Shown: positions 37,109 to 45,936, counted from the stretch's first letter. The stretch is DNA of 64,000 nt from Roseibium album (GCF_001404515.1 NZ_CXWE01000004.1:563341-627340), one strand, 5' to 3'. Notes: a model not told the origin generated them from the letters alone. Translations and numbers: made by a program.

Positions 37109-37915
37109 ATGCAAATTGTCTTTGTTTCTATTGTCAGCTTTTTTCTGATTTTAACCTCACCCGTTTTCGCGGCCACTTGCGGGAATGGCCCCGCGGGGTT
37201 TGAAGCCTGGAAACAGGACTTCATCGCGAATTCGTCACGCTATCGGCTGAAGCAACGTATCGTGCGGGAAGCTCTGAAAAATGCGAAATACAGCTCGAAG
37301 GTCGTCCGCCTCGATCGCAACCAGAAATCGTTCAAGCTGAGTTTCAAGCAGTTTTATGCAAAGCGGGTCAACAATGCGATGATCCGAAGGGGAAAGAAAC
37401 TCGGCGAGACATATCGCAGGCTGTTTTCAAGAATCGAAAAGAAATACGGCGTCCCGGCCCCGGTTATCCTGGCAATCTGGGGGCTGGAAACCAACTACGG
37501 CGGCTACTCCGGCAAAATGCCGGTCCTGCAGTCGCTGGCAACGCTCGCATATGACTGCCGCCGGTCGAAGTTCTTCACCAACGAACTCGTCAATGCTCTG
37601 GTCATCGTTCAGCGCCGCGATATGTCGCCAGGAGAAATGCGCGGGGCCTGGGCTGGAGAAATCGGCCAGACCCAGTTTCTTGCCTCCTCCTATGTCAAAT
37701 ACGCGGTCGACTATGATCGTGACGGCCGCCGCGACCTGATCCGCTCCATTCCCGACGTTCTGGCGTCCACCGCGAACTATCTGAAGAAGAAAGGATGGCG
37801 GCGCGGTCAACCCTGGGGTCCGGGCACGGCAAACTATCGCGTCATCAAGGAATGGAACAAGGCCAGTGTCTATCAGCAGACAATTGCCGTAATGGCCGAC
37901 AAGATCGCCAACTGA
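37109..37915 (+). CDS. Lytic murein transglycosylase, MltB-type
   Basis: A 268-residue exported enzyme that cleaves the glycan strand of peptidoglycan. The start at 37109 begins a signal peptide (MQIVFVSIVSFFLILTSPVFAA) and has a G-rich site before it. The catalytic Glu is Glu127 in AIWGLETNYGGYSG; GEIGQTQFLASSY is the second family motif, followed by DYDRDGRRDLIRSIPDVLASTANYLKKKGWRRGQPWG. No peptidoglycan-binding C-terminal domain is present. Placed between flgH and fliX-flgI, it might open the wall for the rod, but a general murein role is equally possible. Confidence 0.9.
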   Translation: MQIVFVSIVSFFLILTSPVFAATCGNGPAGFEAWKQDFIANSSRYRLKQRIVREALKNAKYSSKVVRLDRNQKSFKLSFKQFYAKRVNNAMIRRGKKLGETYRRLFSRIEKKYGVPAPVILAIWGLETNYGGYSGKMPVLQSLATLAYDCRRSKFFTNELVNALVIVQRRDMSPGEMRGAWAGEIGQTQFLASSYVKYAVDYDRDGRRDLIRSIPDVLASTANYLKKKGWRRGQPWGPGTANYRVIKEWNKASVYQQTIAVMADKIAN

Positions 37916-37930
37916 CTGGATCTGACAAAG

Positions 37931-37956
37931 AAAAAACCTCCCCTGGTGGGGAGGTT
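37931..37956 (-). terminator. Intrinsic terminator of dksA (leftward)
   Basis: A 9-bp stem AACCTCCCC / GGGGAGGTT with a 4-nt loop. Read leftward it is followed by a run of six T residues, a classical intrinsic terminator about 50 nt beyond the dksA stop. Confidence 0.85.
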
Positions 37957-38006
37957 CAAAAGTTGCTCGGCCTTGCCGTATTCAGCAAGCCAGCCGTTTC
38001 TGGAAA

Positions 38007-38423
38007 TCAGTCGTCGCGATACACTTTCTCGCGACGTTCATGCGCTTCCTGAGCCTCGATCGACAATGTGGCGATCGGTCTGGCCTCGAGGCGCCTCAAG
38101 GAGATCGGTTCACCGGTCTCCTCGCAATAGCCATAGCTCCCGTCAGCAATACGTTCCAAAGCATCATCGATCTTTGAAATCAACTTGCGTTGACGATCCC
38201 GGGCGCGCAGTTCAATTGAGCGATCTGTCTCAGAAGACGCACGGTCGGCAAAATCTGGGTGGTTCTGGCTTTCTTCCTGAAGGTTCGTAAGCGTTTCCTT
38301 GCTTTCTTTCAGGATCTCGTCTTTCCATGCAAGCAGTTTATCTCGAAAATACTCTCGCTGCCTGTCGTTCATGAACGGCTCGTTGTCCGAGGGTCGATAT
38401 TCAGACTCAATTTCTACCGTCAT
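38007..38423 (-). CDS. dksA: RNA polymerase-binding factor DksA
   Basis: A 138-residue transcription factor that enters the RNA polymerase secondary channel and works with ppGpp. The coiled coil spans about 22-92, with the tip region DFADRASSETDRS (57-69). The C-terminal zinc-finger-like region is GYCEETGEPISLRRLEARPIATLSIEAQE: only Cys100 of the four zinc-binding cysteines of E. coli DksA remains, a Cys-poor form I recall from other alphaproteobacteria. The start at 38423 (MTVEIES) is chosen; the longer frame has no family match. It has its own terminator. Confidence 0.92.
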   Translation of the reverse strand: MTVEIESEYRPSDNEPFMNDRQREYFRDKLLAWKDEILKESKETLTNLQEESQNHPDFADRASSETDRSIELRARDRQRKLISKIDDALERIADGSYGYCEETGEPISLRRLEARPIATLSIEAQEAHERREKVYRDD

Positions 38424-38585
38424 CGATAGCTCCGGATTACCGTTAGGCCGGGCGCAATATATAGCCGGTTCTGTTCCCCGACAACGGTTCATTTCCGAAA
38501 AATAGCATTAAAGAAATGTCATATCTTTCAATCCGTTGAGCGCCAATTGAACAGTTTTAGCGCTATTTTGACCCGATTGTGACCA

Positions 38586-39014
38586 TCACCGGTCGGTAAA
38601 ACGTCCAAGCTTTGCGAGCTCAACTTTCACTCGCAATTCGATCTCTTCAAGAACCGAATCGATCTGGTCATCCCCGCTGGTCTGCCGGTTTGTGACCTGG
38701 CTTGCCAGCACCTCCAGACGTTCTTCCGACACGAAGCCTGCCAACAGATCCGCACGCACCGCTTCAAGCGTATCAAGCAGCGAATGGCCGCGGCGCGCAG
38801 CTCGGGATCGACGCTCTGCCCGCTCATCAACCTCCTGCAAGGCAAGCAGCGCGTCCATGCCCTGAATTGCCGTGCCACCGGCCGTCTGCGACGACTGAGT
38901 CACCTCGCTTCCAAGATCGGGCGCAAACTGCTCACCGCCGGTGGTGGCCTGTTTCCGTGCCCCCTTGCCCTGAACGCCCGTGACGGGTTTGTTACCTGTG
39001 ATGCGCATGATCAT
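38586..39014 (-). CDS. fliX: Flagellar assembly/regulatory protein FliX
   Basis: A 142-residue protein restricted to alphaproteobacteria. The N-terminus MRITGN (in-frame ATG also at 39008), the central AIQGMDALLALQEVDERAERRSRAARRGHSLLDTLEAVRADLLAG and the C-terminal LEEIELRVKVELAKLGRF match FliX. In Caulobacter, FliX couples early basal-body assembly to the sigma-54 activator FlbD. Here it is divergent from flgI, whose promoter is sigma-54 type. Confidence 0.88.
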   Translation of the reverse strand: MIMRITGNKPVTGVQGKGARKQATTGGEQFAPDLGSEVTQSSQTAGGTAIQGMDALLALQEVDERAERRSRAARRGHSLLDTLEAVRADLLAGFVSEERLEVLASQVTNRQTSGDDQIDSVLEEIELRVKVELAKLGRFTDR

Positions 39015-39329
39015 TTGCCGTTCCGGCTGACGATTGGTTCGACCGAAATCTTTCCGGATCTGTCCTGTTGCGTGTCAGATTCTGCCGGGAAGAGTAATTG
39101 AATCCTTGCAAGGGAGGCAATATTTGCCTGCCTGGAAAAGAATTTCATTAACTAAATTCGACATTCTTGTGCGGCCCGGAGGGAAACAATGCGCCACGAG
39201 CCGCAGAAAACAGCCACTTCTTCAAAAAAGGCGATCACGGCGCAAATGTGGCACGGCTCTCGCATAACGCATTCCAAACTCAGGTGACCCGGCGATCTGG
39301 CCGGAAACGAAACCGGACCGGAAACAGTG
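39015..39329. other. 315-nt divergent region fliX / flgI
   Basis: No gene is supported. The flgI side has a sigma-54 promoter at 39249-39264. The fliX side is plain, without an exact CtrA box; a single TTAA occurs near 39150. Short frames on either strand have no family resemblance. Confidence 0.6.
39249..39264 (+). promoter_or_regulatory. Sigma-54 (-24/-12) promoter of flgI operon
   Basis: TGGCAC-GGCTC-TCGCA matches TGGCAC-N5-TTGCA at 10 of 11 defined positions with correct GG/GC spacing. The GC at 39262-39263 is 67 nt upstream of the flgI ATG at 39330. Confidence 0.78.
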
Positions 39330-40475
39330 ATGCGGAACATGGGTGGCAAAATTTCTCAGTGGTTTGGACGGCTCTCTTTCATTGCCGTCCTCGCGCTCAT
39401 CGGAGCGAGCATTGCGGTTTCCAGTGCCGAAGCGGCATCCCGGATCAAGGACATTGCAGATTTTGAAGGGATCCGGGAAAACCAGCTCATCGGTTACGGA
39501 CTTGTTGTTGGCCTCAACGGTACCGGCGACTCGCTCGGCAACACGCCCTTTACGCAGCAAAGCCTGCAGGCAATGCTTGAACGTCTTGGTGTCAACACCC
39601 GGAACATCGCACTGAATACGGACACGGTTGCCGCGGTGATGGTGACCGCAAACCTGCCTCCCTTTGCCACTCAGGGAACACGGATCGACGTCAATGTCAG
39701 CGCACTTGGCGATGCAGACTCGCTTCAGGGCGGTACGCTGCTTGTCACGCCACTGGTTGGTGCCGATGGTGAGGTCTACGCCATTGCCCAGGGGTCTGTG
39801 GCAATCGGCGGGTTTTCGGCACAGGCGGACGCTGCCTCTGTTGTCCGCGGTGTTCCGACCGCCGGTCGCATAGCCAATGGTGGTCTCGTCGAACGGGAGC
39901 TGGATTTCCAGCTTGCGTCCCTGACCACGCTGCGTCTTGCACTGCGCAACCCCGATCTTACGACCGCACGCCGCGTCGCGCTGTCCATCAATGAACTGAT
40001 CGGCATGCCGACGGCCGAGCCTCTTGATCCGGCAACCGTACGTTTGGATCTGCCGCAACAGTATAACGGCAACATCGTCGATCTTCTGACGGATATCGAA
40101 CAGCTAATCGTCGAACCGGATCTTGCCGCCCGCATCGTGATTGACGAGAATTCCGGCATCATCGTAATGGGCCAGGACGTAAAGGTGTCGATGGTGGCCG
40201 TGGCTCAGGGAAATCTGACGGTTACGATCGCCGAAACGCCACAGGTATCCCAACCCCTGCCCTTTGCCGACAACGGCCAGACTGTCGTCGTGCCGCGTTC
40301 CGAGGTGTCGGTAAACGAGGACGGAACGAAGCTCGCAATCGTACCGGAAACGATCACGCTCAAACAGCTGGTGGATGGATTGAATGCGCTTGGCATCGGG
40401 CCGCGCGACATGATCTCGATCCTGCAGGCGATCAAGGCGGCAGGTGCCTTGCAGGCCGAAATCGAGGTGCTGTGA
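39330..40475 (+). CDS. flgI: Flagellar P-ring protein FlgI
   Basis: A 381-residue periplasmic ring protein with a signal peptide ending near SSAEAA. RIKDIADFEGIRENQLIGYGLVVGLNGTGDSLGNTPFTQQSLQAMLERLGV is the FlgI hallmark, and the C-terminus LKQLVDGLNALGIGPRDMISILQAIKAAGALQAEIEVL is complete. A GTG three bases before the ATG is an alternative start. It overlaps the rod-binding gene by one base. Confidence 0.96.
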   Translation: MRNMGGKISQWFGRLSFIAVLALIGASIAVSSAEAASRIKDIADFEGIRENQLIGYGLVVGLNGTGDSLGNTPFTQQSLQAMLERLGVNTRNIALNTDTVAAVMVTANLPPFATQGTRIDVNVSALGDADSLQGGTLLVTPLVGADGEVYAIAQGSVAIGGFSAQADAASVVRGVPTAGRIANGGLVERELDFQLASLTTLRLALRNPDLTTARRVALSINELIGMPTAEPLDPATVRLDLPQQYNGNIVDLLTDIEQLIVEPDLAARIVIDENSGIIVMGQDVKVSMVAVAQGNLTVTIAETPQVSQPLPFADNGQTVVVPRSEVSVNEDGTKLAIVPETITLKQLVDGLNALGIGPRDMISILQAIKAAGALQAEIEVL

Positions 40476-40786
40476 TGATCCAGTCGATCGCCCCTGCCAC
40501 CAGTCAACCCGACCCGCTCGACGCAGTCCGTGGTGTGGATACCACGAGCAAGAGTGCGGTTCGTGACGCGGCCGAAGGCTTTGAGGCCGTGTTCCTCAAC
40601 ACCATGCTTCAGAACATGTTTACCGGACTGAACGAAGGTGGAACCTGGGGCGGCGGTACCGGCTCCGACGCCTGGCAGAAACTTTTGATAGACGAATATG
40701 CACGTACAATATCCAAAGCAGGTGGCATCGGCCTGGCCGACAGCGTCGAGCGCGAGCTGCTTGCATTGCAGGAGGGGGGCAGATGA
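40475..40786 (+). CDS. Rod-binding protein (FlgJ N-terminal domain; CheL type)
   Basis: A 103-residue protein corresponding to the N-terminal half of FlgJ only: DAAEGFEAVFLNTMLQNMFTGL, then WQKLLIDEYARTISKAGGIGLADSVERELLAL. The muramidase half of gammaproteobacterial FlgJ is absent, as is usual in alphaproteobacteria where the gene is often called cheL. It caps the growing rod. Its start overlaps the flgI stop (TGATG) and its stop overlaps flgN by 4 nt. Confidence 0.9.
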   Translation: MIQSIAPATSQPDPLDAVRGVDTTSKSAVRDAAEGFEAVFLNTMLQNMFTGLNEGGTWGGGTGSDAWQKLLIDEYARTISKAGGIGLADSVERELLALQEGGR

Positions 40787-41277
40787 CTGCACAACCAAAC
40801 GCGAATTCGTTTCCATTTTCTCTGGATCGACCGGCAAGCAAGCAGGATGCAGACGGTTTCTGCTCTGCCCTGTCGGGCACCATGGAAGCGCTCTTGTCCG
40901 TCATAGAAATGGAAACAGATCTTGTGCGGGCCGGAAAACTCAAGGAAGCCGGTGAACTTCAACCGGACAAGGCTCGGCTGATCCACGAATATACGCGCGG
41001 CATGATGACAGCCAAGGAACATGCGGTTGCCCTCGGCAACCTGTCCCCGTCCGCAACACAGTCGCTTCGCCGCCAGCACAGTGAATTTCAGCCTGTCCTC
41101 AGGATCAACCTGGCCGTTCTGTCGACTGCGCGGGACGTCGCGAACAGCATCGTTTCAACGGTCGCAAAAGCGGCAGGTGCCAAGAACGCGACAACGCCGA
41201 CAACCTACGGCCGGGATGGCGGTGCCCCTTCAGGGCCACAGTCGGCGCGCGGGATCGCGGTGAACCAGGCCTTGTAG
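40783..41277 (+). CDS. flgN: FlgN-type export chaperone
   Basis: A 164-residue helical protein. The pattern FCSALSGTMEALLSVIEMETDLVRAGKLKEAGELQPDKARLIHEYTRGM fits the alphaproteobacterial FlgN family, chaperones of hook-associated proteins FlgK and FlgL, both encoded later in the window. The last 45 residues are low-complexity. It is the last gene of flgI-cheL-flgN, before an intrinsic terminator. Confidence 0.8.
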   Translation: MTAQPNANSFPFSLDRPASKQDADGFCSALSGTMEALLSVIEMETDLVRAGKLKEAGELQPDKARLIHEYTRGMMTAKEHAVALGNLSPSATQSLRRQHSEFQPVLRINLAVLSTARDVANSIVSTVAKAAGAKNATTPTTYGRDGGAPSGPQSARGIAVNQAL

Positions 41278-41311
41278 GCTTCCGCCGATTTTCAGCAGAT
41301 CGCCAAGCTTG

Positions 41312-41339
41312 AAAGGCTCTCCACTCGAGAGCCTTTTTT
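41312..41339 (+). terminator. Intrinsic terminator after flgN
   Basis: A 10-bp perfect stem (AAAGGCTCTC / GAGAGCCTTT) with a 5-nt loop followed by a T run, 34 nt after the flgN stop. Confidence 0.88.
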
Positions 41340-41418
41340 CGTTGTGTCATTGAAAGCCTGTGTGGCCTGCCATGGGAAAACGAATCAATTCGACACACCG
41401 ACTGCACCCGGCAAATTC

Positions 41419-41434
41419 TAACCATTTCGTTAAC
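41419..41434. promoter_or_regulatory. 16-bp TAACC/GTTAA element before flaG
   Basis: TAACCATTTCGTTAAC lies 71 nt upstream of the FlaG-like gene. It differs by one base from the element at 49537-49552 before flbT. The TTAA-like halves resemble a CtrA box but with an 8-nt spacer. Confidence 0.45.
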
Positions 41435-41504
41435 AGAAGATTCATTTCCTTGAATTAAAGTCGAGAGCGTACGGGTGTTTGTATCGAGTACACCGGAGAG
41501 AAAG

Positions 41505-41897
41505 ATGTTGGATACGGGAATTGCCCGGCCGCCATCGCCGACATATACGGCGATTACGCCGGTTACGCGGGCTCCGGAAAAGAATGTGCCTGCAGCGAAA
41601 ACGGATTTGCCTGCCAAGGAAACTGTGAACCCATCAAGCGAAACGCAGGATGGACGCAGGTCGGCAGACAATGAGCAGTCTCAACGGGCCGCACAACGGA
41701 CCACGCCGCAGGTTGAGCGCCGCAATGTGGTTGATCCTGACAGCGAAAGCCTGGTCTTCGTCGCCACAAATACCGATACCGGTCAGGTACTGCGCCAGAT
41801 CCCAAGCGAAACATTGTTGCGGTTGCGTGCCTACGCTGAAACGGTCGAGAACCAGCAAACAGAAGAATCTTCTCAACCGGTTCAACTCGTCGTTTGA
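41505..41897 (+). CDS. flaG: FlaG-like flagellar protein
   Basis: A 130-residue protein. The N-terminal 85 residues are Pro/Thr/Glu-rich and probably disordered. The C-terminal domain SLVFVATNTDTGQVLRQIPSETLLRLRAYAE matches the FlaG domain (usually ending in GxVIRQIPxExxL), a family that influences filament length. It sits directly before the flagellin cluster. The start at 41505 has a purine-rich GGAGAGAAAG site; a GTG at 41475 is an alternative. Confidence 0.72.
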   Translation: MLDTGIARPPSPTYTAITPVTRAPEKNVPAAKTDLPAKETVNPSSETQDGRRSADNEQSQRAAQRTTPQVERRNVVDPDSESLVFVATNTDTGQVLRQIPSETLLRLRAYAETVENQQTEESSQPVQLVV

Positions 41898-42386
41898 TCG
41901 CGCACGCAGATTTCACCTCTCGGACACTGCCTTTTTCACAGACCCGACACTAGTTTCGGCATTTTTCTGAGGCGGCTGCAAGGCGTCTTTGCCTGAGTGG
42001 AGTGTCCTGTTTGCATGCGTCGCGTCAGACGATCACGGCAACTTTCTCCTGAACCGACAGGCGCTCGCCAGTCTGGCAAAGGTCTTGCGACGTTATTCTA
42101 CACGCCACTTGCCACCAGTGCGTCATACCGTGCCGGCTTCTCTTGAGAATGTGATCGATGCCCTCTTCCCGCCCGCAGCGTGGCACGCAATGTCGGACAG
42201 AAAGTGGAGCACTGTAACCGGCGTCACCATGCCGGGTGAAACGTTGTCCAACTCACGAATGGCAGCGCCGAGTGCCTCCACCCAGGGCATTGCGGCTCAA
42301 TGGCAATGACGAATTCCGCTTGTTTCCGTAACAAAGACCTCAGCACAGCAAATATATCGTGCTTTCAACCATTTACGTTCCATTAG

Positions 42387-42404
42387 GGTTAAATTGCGCT
42401 AACC
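42387..42404. promoter_or_regulatory. Inverted repeat GGTTA-N8-TAACC before flagellin 1
   Basis: GGTTA-AATTGCGC-TAACC inside TTAGGGTTAAAT, 96 nt before the ATG. The same arrangement occurs at equal distance before flagellin 2, suggesting a regulator-binding site. Confidence 0.6.
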
Positions 42405-42457
42405 AAGTTTCTTTAGGTTTTGTTACCTCGGTCGGCCGCTTGATGTCTCGTGGACCC

Positions 42458-42491
42458 AGGAAGGGTTCCTACATCATGTTCCTAGAAAGGA
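42458..42491 (+). promoter_or_regulatory. Flagellin 1 leader hairpins over the ribosome site
   Basis: Two small hairpins lie in the predicted mRNA leader: AGGAA-GGG-TTCCT (42458-42470) and TCCT-AGAA-AGGA (42480-42491). The second buries the AGGA of the ribosome site. It is fully conserved before flagellin 2. FlbT, encoded downstream, binds flagellin leaders in Caulobacter. Confidence 0.5.
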
Positions 42492-42499
42492 TCTAGACT

Positions 42500-43996
42500 A
42501 TGGCTGACATCACGCTGTCCAGCGCGGTTCGTGCGAACCTGAATTCACTCCAGTCAACTGCGGAACTTCTGTCCGATGTCCAGAACAAACTGGCCACCGG
42601 CAAGAAGGTCAATTCTGCCCTGGACAATCCAAGCAACTTCTTCACCGCTTCCGGCCTCACGTCCCGGGCAAACGACCTCGGCACACTGCTCGACGACATG
42701 GGCCAGTCGGTCCAGACCCTGAAGGCAGCCGACGAGGGAATTGCCTCGATCACGACACTGGCTGAATCGGCGAAGGCGATTGCAAACCAGGCTCTGCAGA
42801 CGCAAAGCCAGTACGAGCGCAAGCAGTTTGCCGCCCAGTACAACGAACTGCTCACGCAGATCGAGGACATTGCCAAGGATTCTTCCTACAAAGGCAAGAA
42901 CCTGCTTGCAGGTACCGGCAACGACCTCACCACGATCTTCAACGAAGATTCCACGTCCAAACTGAACATCTCGGCTGTCGATTATACCGACAGTACCTTG
43001 TCCACAGGCCTCAACCTGTCGGACCTGGCGGAAGGTGAAGGGTCTTCCACATCGCTGCAGCTTCAGGGCAGCAAGACGACCATCAACCTGACGGATGGCA
43101 CGTCAACCCTGAAAACAAACTCCACCCTGTCGGATTCCAACACGATCTCCACGACAGCGGTTCTCACCTTCGGCAACAATTCGGGGACGGCACCCGTTGC
43201 CCTTTCCGGTGCAAGTGACATCACGGCCGGTGCAACCGTCCAGGATCTGGTCGACGGGCTCAATGCTATCGCCGGTGTTCGCGCAGAGTTCGACAACAAT
43301 ACCGGTGATCTGACCGTCTATTCCGATGAAGATTTCAACATCGGCAACCAGACGTTCACCGCCACCATTGGTTCGTTTGATTTCGACGCAAGCGCGTTGA
43401 CTGCAACGACCCAGCTGTTGTCGGAAACTGGTTCCTTCGCTGTTGGCGACACACTGACCCTGACTGACGGCAATGGTTACGAACTCGGCTCGCTCGAGAT
43501 CGAAGCCGACACTTCGGTTGGCGATCTGGAATCCTTTGCTGACGATTTCCAGGGCGTCTCCGCCGACTTCGACACCACATCCGGCAAGCTGTCCATCACG
43601 TCGGAAACCGATCTGTCACTGACCAGCGACAATGTTGACTTTGCGAGCGCAAACTTTGTTGCGGACACGGACGGCATCACCTTGTCGGCGATCTCCGACA
43701 GTGGCTTTGCCACCGACAGCGACATCAACCGTGTGGTCGACAAGCTGAACACGGCCCTGAGCTCTCTCAGAACCCAGGCGTCCTCGTTCGGTACCAACCT
43801 GTCGATCGTCGAAAACCGTCAGGACTTCACCAAGTCACTGATCGGCACGCTTGAGGAAGGTGCGGGCAAACTGACCCTTGCAGACACCAACGAGGAAGGT
43901 GCAAACCTTCTGGCGCTGCAGACCCGTCAGAGCCTCGCCTCCACGTCCCTGTCCTTTGCGGCTCAGGCAGACCAGAACGTTCTGCGGCTCTTCTAG
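42500..43996 (+). CDS. Flagellin 1
   Basis: A 498-residue filament protein. The conserved N-terminal D0/D1 (ITLSSAVRANLNSLQSTAELLSDVQNKLATGKKVNSALDNPSNFFTASGLTSRANDL) and C-terminal D1/D0 (SIVENRQDFTKSLIGTLEEGAGKLTLADTNEEGANLLALQTRQSLASTSLSFAAQADQNVLRLF) are intact, with a Ser/Thr/Asp-rich variable domain (about 165-400). It is almost identical to flagellin 2, including about 50 nt after the stop. It lacks cysteine. Export is by the flagellar gate; FlaF and FlbT are likely its chaperone and post-transcriptional regulator. Confidence 0.96.
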   Translation: MADITLSSAVRANLNSLQSTAELLSDVQNKLATGKKVNSALDNPSNFFTASGLTSRANDLGTLLDDMGQSVQTLKAADEGIASITTLAESAKAIANQALQTQSQYERKQFAAQYNELLTQIEDIAKDSSYKGKNLLAGTGNDLTTIFNEDSTSKLNISAVDYTDSTLSTGLNLSDLAEGEGSSTSLQLQGSKTTINLTDGTSTLKTNSTLSDSNTISTTAVLTFGNNSGTAPVALSGASDITAGATVQDLVDGLNAIAGVRAEFDNNTGDLTVYSDEDFNIGNQTFTATIGSFDFDASALTATTQLLSETGSFAVGDTLTLTDGNGYELGSLEIEADTSVGDLESFADDFQGVSADFDTTSGKLSITSETDLSLTSDNVDFASANFVADTDGITLSAISDSGFATDSDINRVVDKLNTALSSLRTQASSFGTNLSIVENRQDFTKSLIGTLEEGAGKLTLADTNEEGANLLALQTRQSLASTSLSFAAQADQNVLRLF

Positions 43997-44027
43997 GACC
44001 GAAAGAACTTTCAGCAAATTCAGAGAA

Positions 44028-44051
44028 GGCGGGCCCCGGCCCGCCTTTTTT
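44028..44051 (+). terminator. Intrinsic terminator of flagellin 1
   Basis: A 7-bp GC-only stem (GGCGGGC / GCCCGCC) with a CCCG loop and six T residues, 31 nt after the stop. An identical copy follows flagellin 2. Confidence 0.93.
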
Positions 44052-44325
44052 GCGTCCGGACGAAGCCGGGTCGGACTCTCGCAAGACAGGCGTCATACTT
44101 GTCGCACGGCGAACAAAACAAATTCGTCGATCAGAGAAGGAATAATAAATTCCGGATTATTCAAAATAACAGGAAGTATATTTCCTGAGATAACAAATTA
44201 AGAACTCAGAAATTTTCATGACTCGAAACAGTATTCGAGCTTTTCTCGATTTTATGAATAATGAATGCGAACTGTCTTCATTCGGGTAGAAAATTTCCTC
44301 AAGAAAGTAATTTACATCGCGTTAG

Positions 44326-44343
44326 GGTTAAATAACGCTAACC
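44326..44343. promoter_or_regulatory. Inverted repeat GGTTA-N8-TAACC before flagellin 2
   Basis: GGTTA-AATAACGC-TAACC, 97 nt before the ATG, matching the flagellin 1 element in sequence and distance. The preceding ATTTACATCGCGTTA also occurs before flagellin 4 (near 47870). Confidence 0.6.
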
Positions 44344-44439
44344 GTTTTTATTTATCCAATGTTTCCTCCCCTAGATGTTTTCTAGCAACGCGTTCCCAGG
44401 ATGGGTTCTGTATCTCGTGTTCCTAGAAAGGATCAAATA

Positions 44440-45936
44440 ATGGCTGACATCACACTGTCCAGCGCGGTTCGCAAGAACCTGAATTCACTCCAGTCAACTG
44501 CGGAACTTCTGTCCGATGTCCAGAACAAACTGGCCACCGGCAAGAAGGTCAATTCTGCCCTGGACAATCCAAGCAACTTCTTCACCGCTTCCGGCCTCAC
44601 GTCCCGGGCAAACGACCTCGGCACACTGCTCGACGACATGGGCCAGTCGGTCCAGACCCTGAAGGCAGCCGACGAGGGAATTGCCTCGATCACGACACTG
44701 GCTGAATCGGCGAAGGCGATTGCAAACCAGGCTCTGCAGACGCAAAGCCAGTACGAGCGCAAGCAGTTTGCCGCCCAGTACAACGAACTGCTCACGCAGA
44801 TCGAGGACATTGCCAAGGATTCTTCCTACAAAGGCAAGAACCTGCTTGCAGGTACCGGCAACGACCTCACCACGATCTTCAACGAAGATTCCACGTCCAA
44901 ACTGAACATCTCGGCTGTCGATTATACCGACAGTACCTTGTCCACAGGCCTCAACCTGTCGGACCTGGCGGAAGGTGAAGGGTCTTCCACATCGCTGCAG
45001 CTTCAGGGCAGCAAGACGACCATCAACCTGACGGATGGCACGTCAACCCTGAAAACAAACTCCACCCTGTCGGACTCCAATGTGATCTCCACGACAGCGG
45101 TTCTCACCTTCGGCAACAATTCGGGGACGGCCCCCGTTGCCCTTTCCGGCGCAAGTGACATCACGGCCGGTGCAACCGTCCAGGATCTGGTCGATGGGCT
45201 CAATGCCATCGCCGGTGTTCGCGCAGAGTTCGACAACAATACCGGTGATCTGACCGTCTATTCCGATGAAGATTTCAACATCGGCAACCAGACGTTCACC
45301 GCCACCATTGGTTCGTTTGATTTCGACGCAAGCGCGTTGACTGCAACGACCCAGCTGTTGTCGGAAACTGGTTCCTTCGCTGTTGGCGACACACTGACCC
45401 TGACTGACGGTAACGATTTCGAACTCGGCTCGCTCGAGATCGAAGCCGATACCACGGTTGCCGACCTGGAATCCTTTGCTGACGATTTCCAGGGCGTCTC
45501 CGCCGACTTCGACACTTCCTCAGGCAAGCTGTCCATCACGTCGGAGACCGATCTGTCATTGACCAGTGACAACACTGACTTTGCCAGCGCGAACTTCGTT
45601 GCGGACACGGACGGCATCACCCTGTCGGCAGTTTCCGACAGCGGATTTGCCACCGACAGCGACATCAACCGTGTGGTCGACAAGCTGAACACGGCCCTGA
45701 GCTCTCTCAGAACCCAGGCGTCCTCGTTCGGTACCAACCTGTCGATCGTCGAAAACCGTCAGGACTTCACCAAGTCACTGATCGGCACGCTTGAGGAAGG
45801 TGCGGGCAAACTGACCCTTGCAGACACCAACGAGGAAGGTGCAAACCTTCTGGCGCTGCAGACCCGTCAGAGCCTCGCCTCCACGTCCCTGTCCTTTGCG
45901 GCTCAGGCAGACCAGAACGTTCTGCGGCTCTTCTAG
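44440..45936 (+). CDS. Flagellin 2 (near-identical copy of flagellin 1)
   Basis: A 498-residue flagellin with the same domain layout as flagellin 1. Only about nine residues differ, nearly all in the variable domain (for example NDFELGSLEIEADTTVADL for NGYELGSLEIEADTSVGDL) plus Lys for Ala near residue 12. Long stretches of the gene ends are identical at DNA level. The true start is the ATG at 44440, preceded by AGGATC; an in-frame upstream ATG at 44401 lies in the leader. It has its own promoter element and terminator, so it is an independent unit. Confidence 0.96.
   Translation: MADITLSSAVRKNLNSLQSTAELLSDVQNKLATGKKVNSALDNPSNFFTASGLTSRANDLGTLLDDMGQSVQTLKAADEGIASITTLAESAKAIANQALQTQSQYERKQFAAQYNELLTQIEDIAKDSSYKGKNLLAGTGNDLTTIFNEDSTSKLNISAVDYTDSTLSTGLNLSDLAEGEGSSTSLQLQGSKTTINLTDGTSTLKTNSTLSDSNVISTTAVLTFGNNSGTAPVALSGASDITAGATVQDLVDGLNAIAGVRAEFDNNTGDLTVYSDEDFNIGNQTFTATIGSFDFDASALTATTQLLSETGSFAVGDTLTLTDGNDFELGSLEIEADTTVADLESFADDFQGVSADFDTSSGKLSITSETDLSLTSDNTDFASANFVADTDGITLSAVSDSGFATDSDINRVVDKLNTALSSLRTQASSFGTNLSIVENRQDFTKSLIGTLEEGAGKLTLADTNEEGANLLALQTRQSLASTSLSFAAQADQNVLRLF

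Larger units (their letters stand above)
41898..42499. other. 602-nt gap before flagellin 1 with promoter and leader elements
   Basis: The right end holds the flagellin promoter element (42387-42404) and leader hairpins (42458-42491). A 106-codon rightward frame from a TTG at 41989 lacks a ribosome site and any family resemblance and was not accepted; it could be a decayed gene. Nothing else is supported. Confidence 0.5.
43997..44439. other. 443-nt AT-rich gap between flagellins 1 and 2
   Basis: It contains the terminator of flagellin 1 (44028-44051), an AT-rich stretch without convincing frames (about 44060-44300), and then the promoter element and leader of flagellin 2. Base composition is clearly more AT-rich than its surroundings. 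Confidence 0.6.

Noticed and set aside
41989..42309. 106-codon rightward frame from TTG between flaG and flagellin 1
   Set aside because: No ribosome site, no family resemblance, unusual residue mix; could be a decayed gene but cannot be supported.
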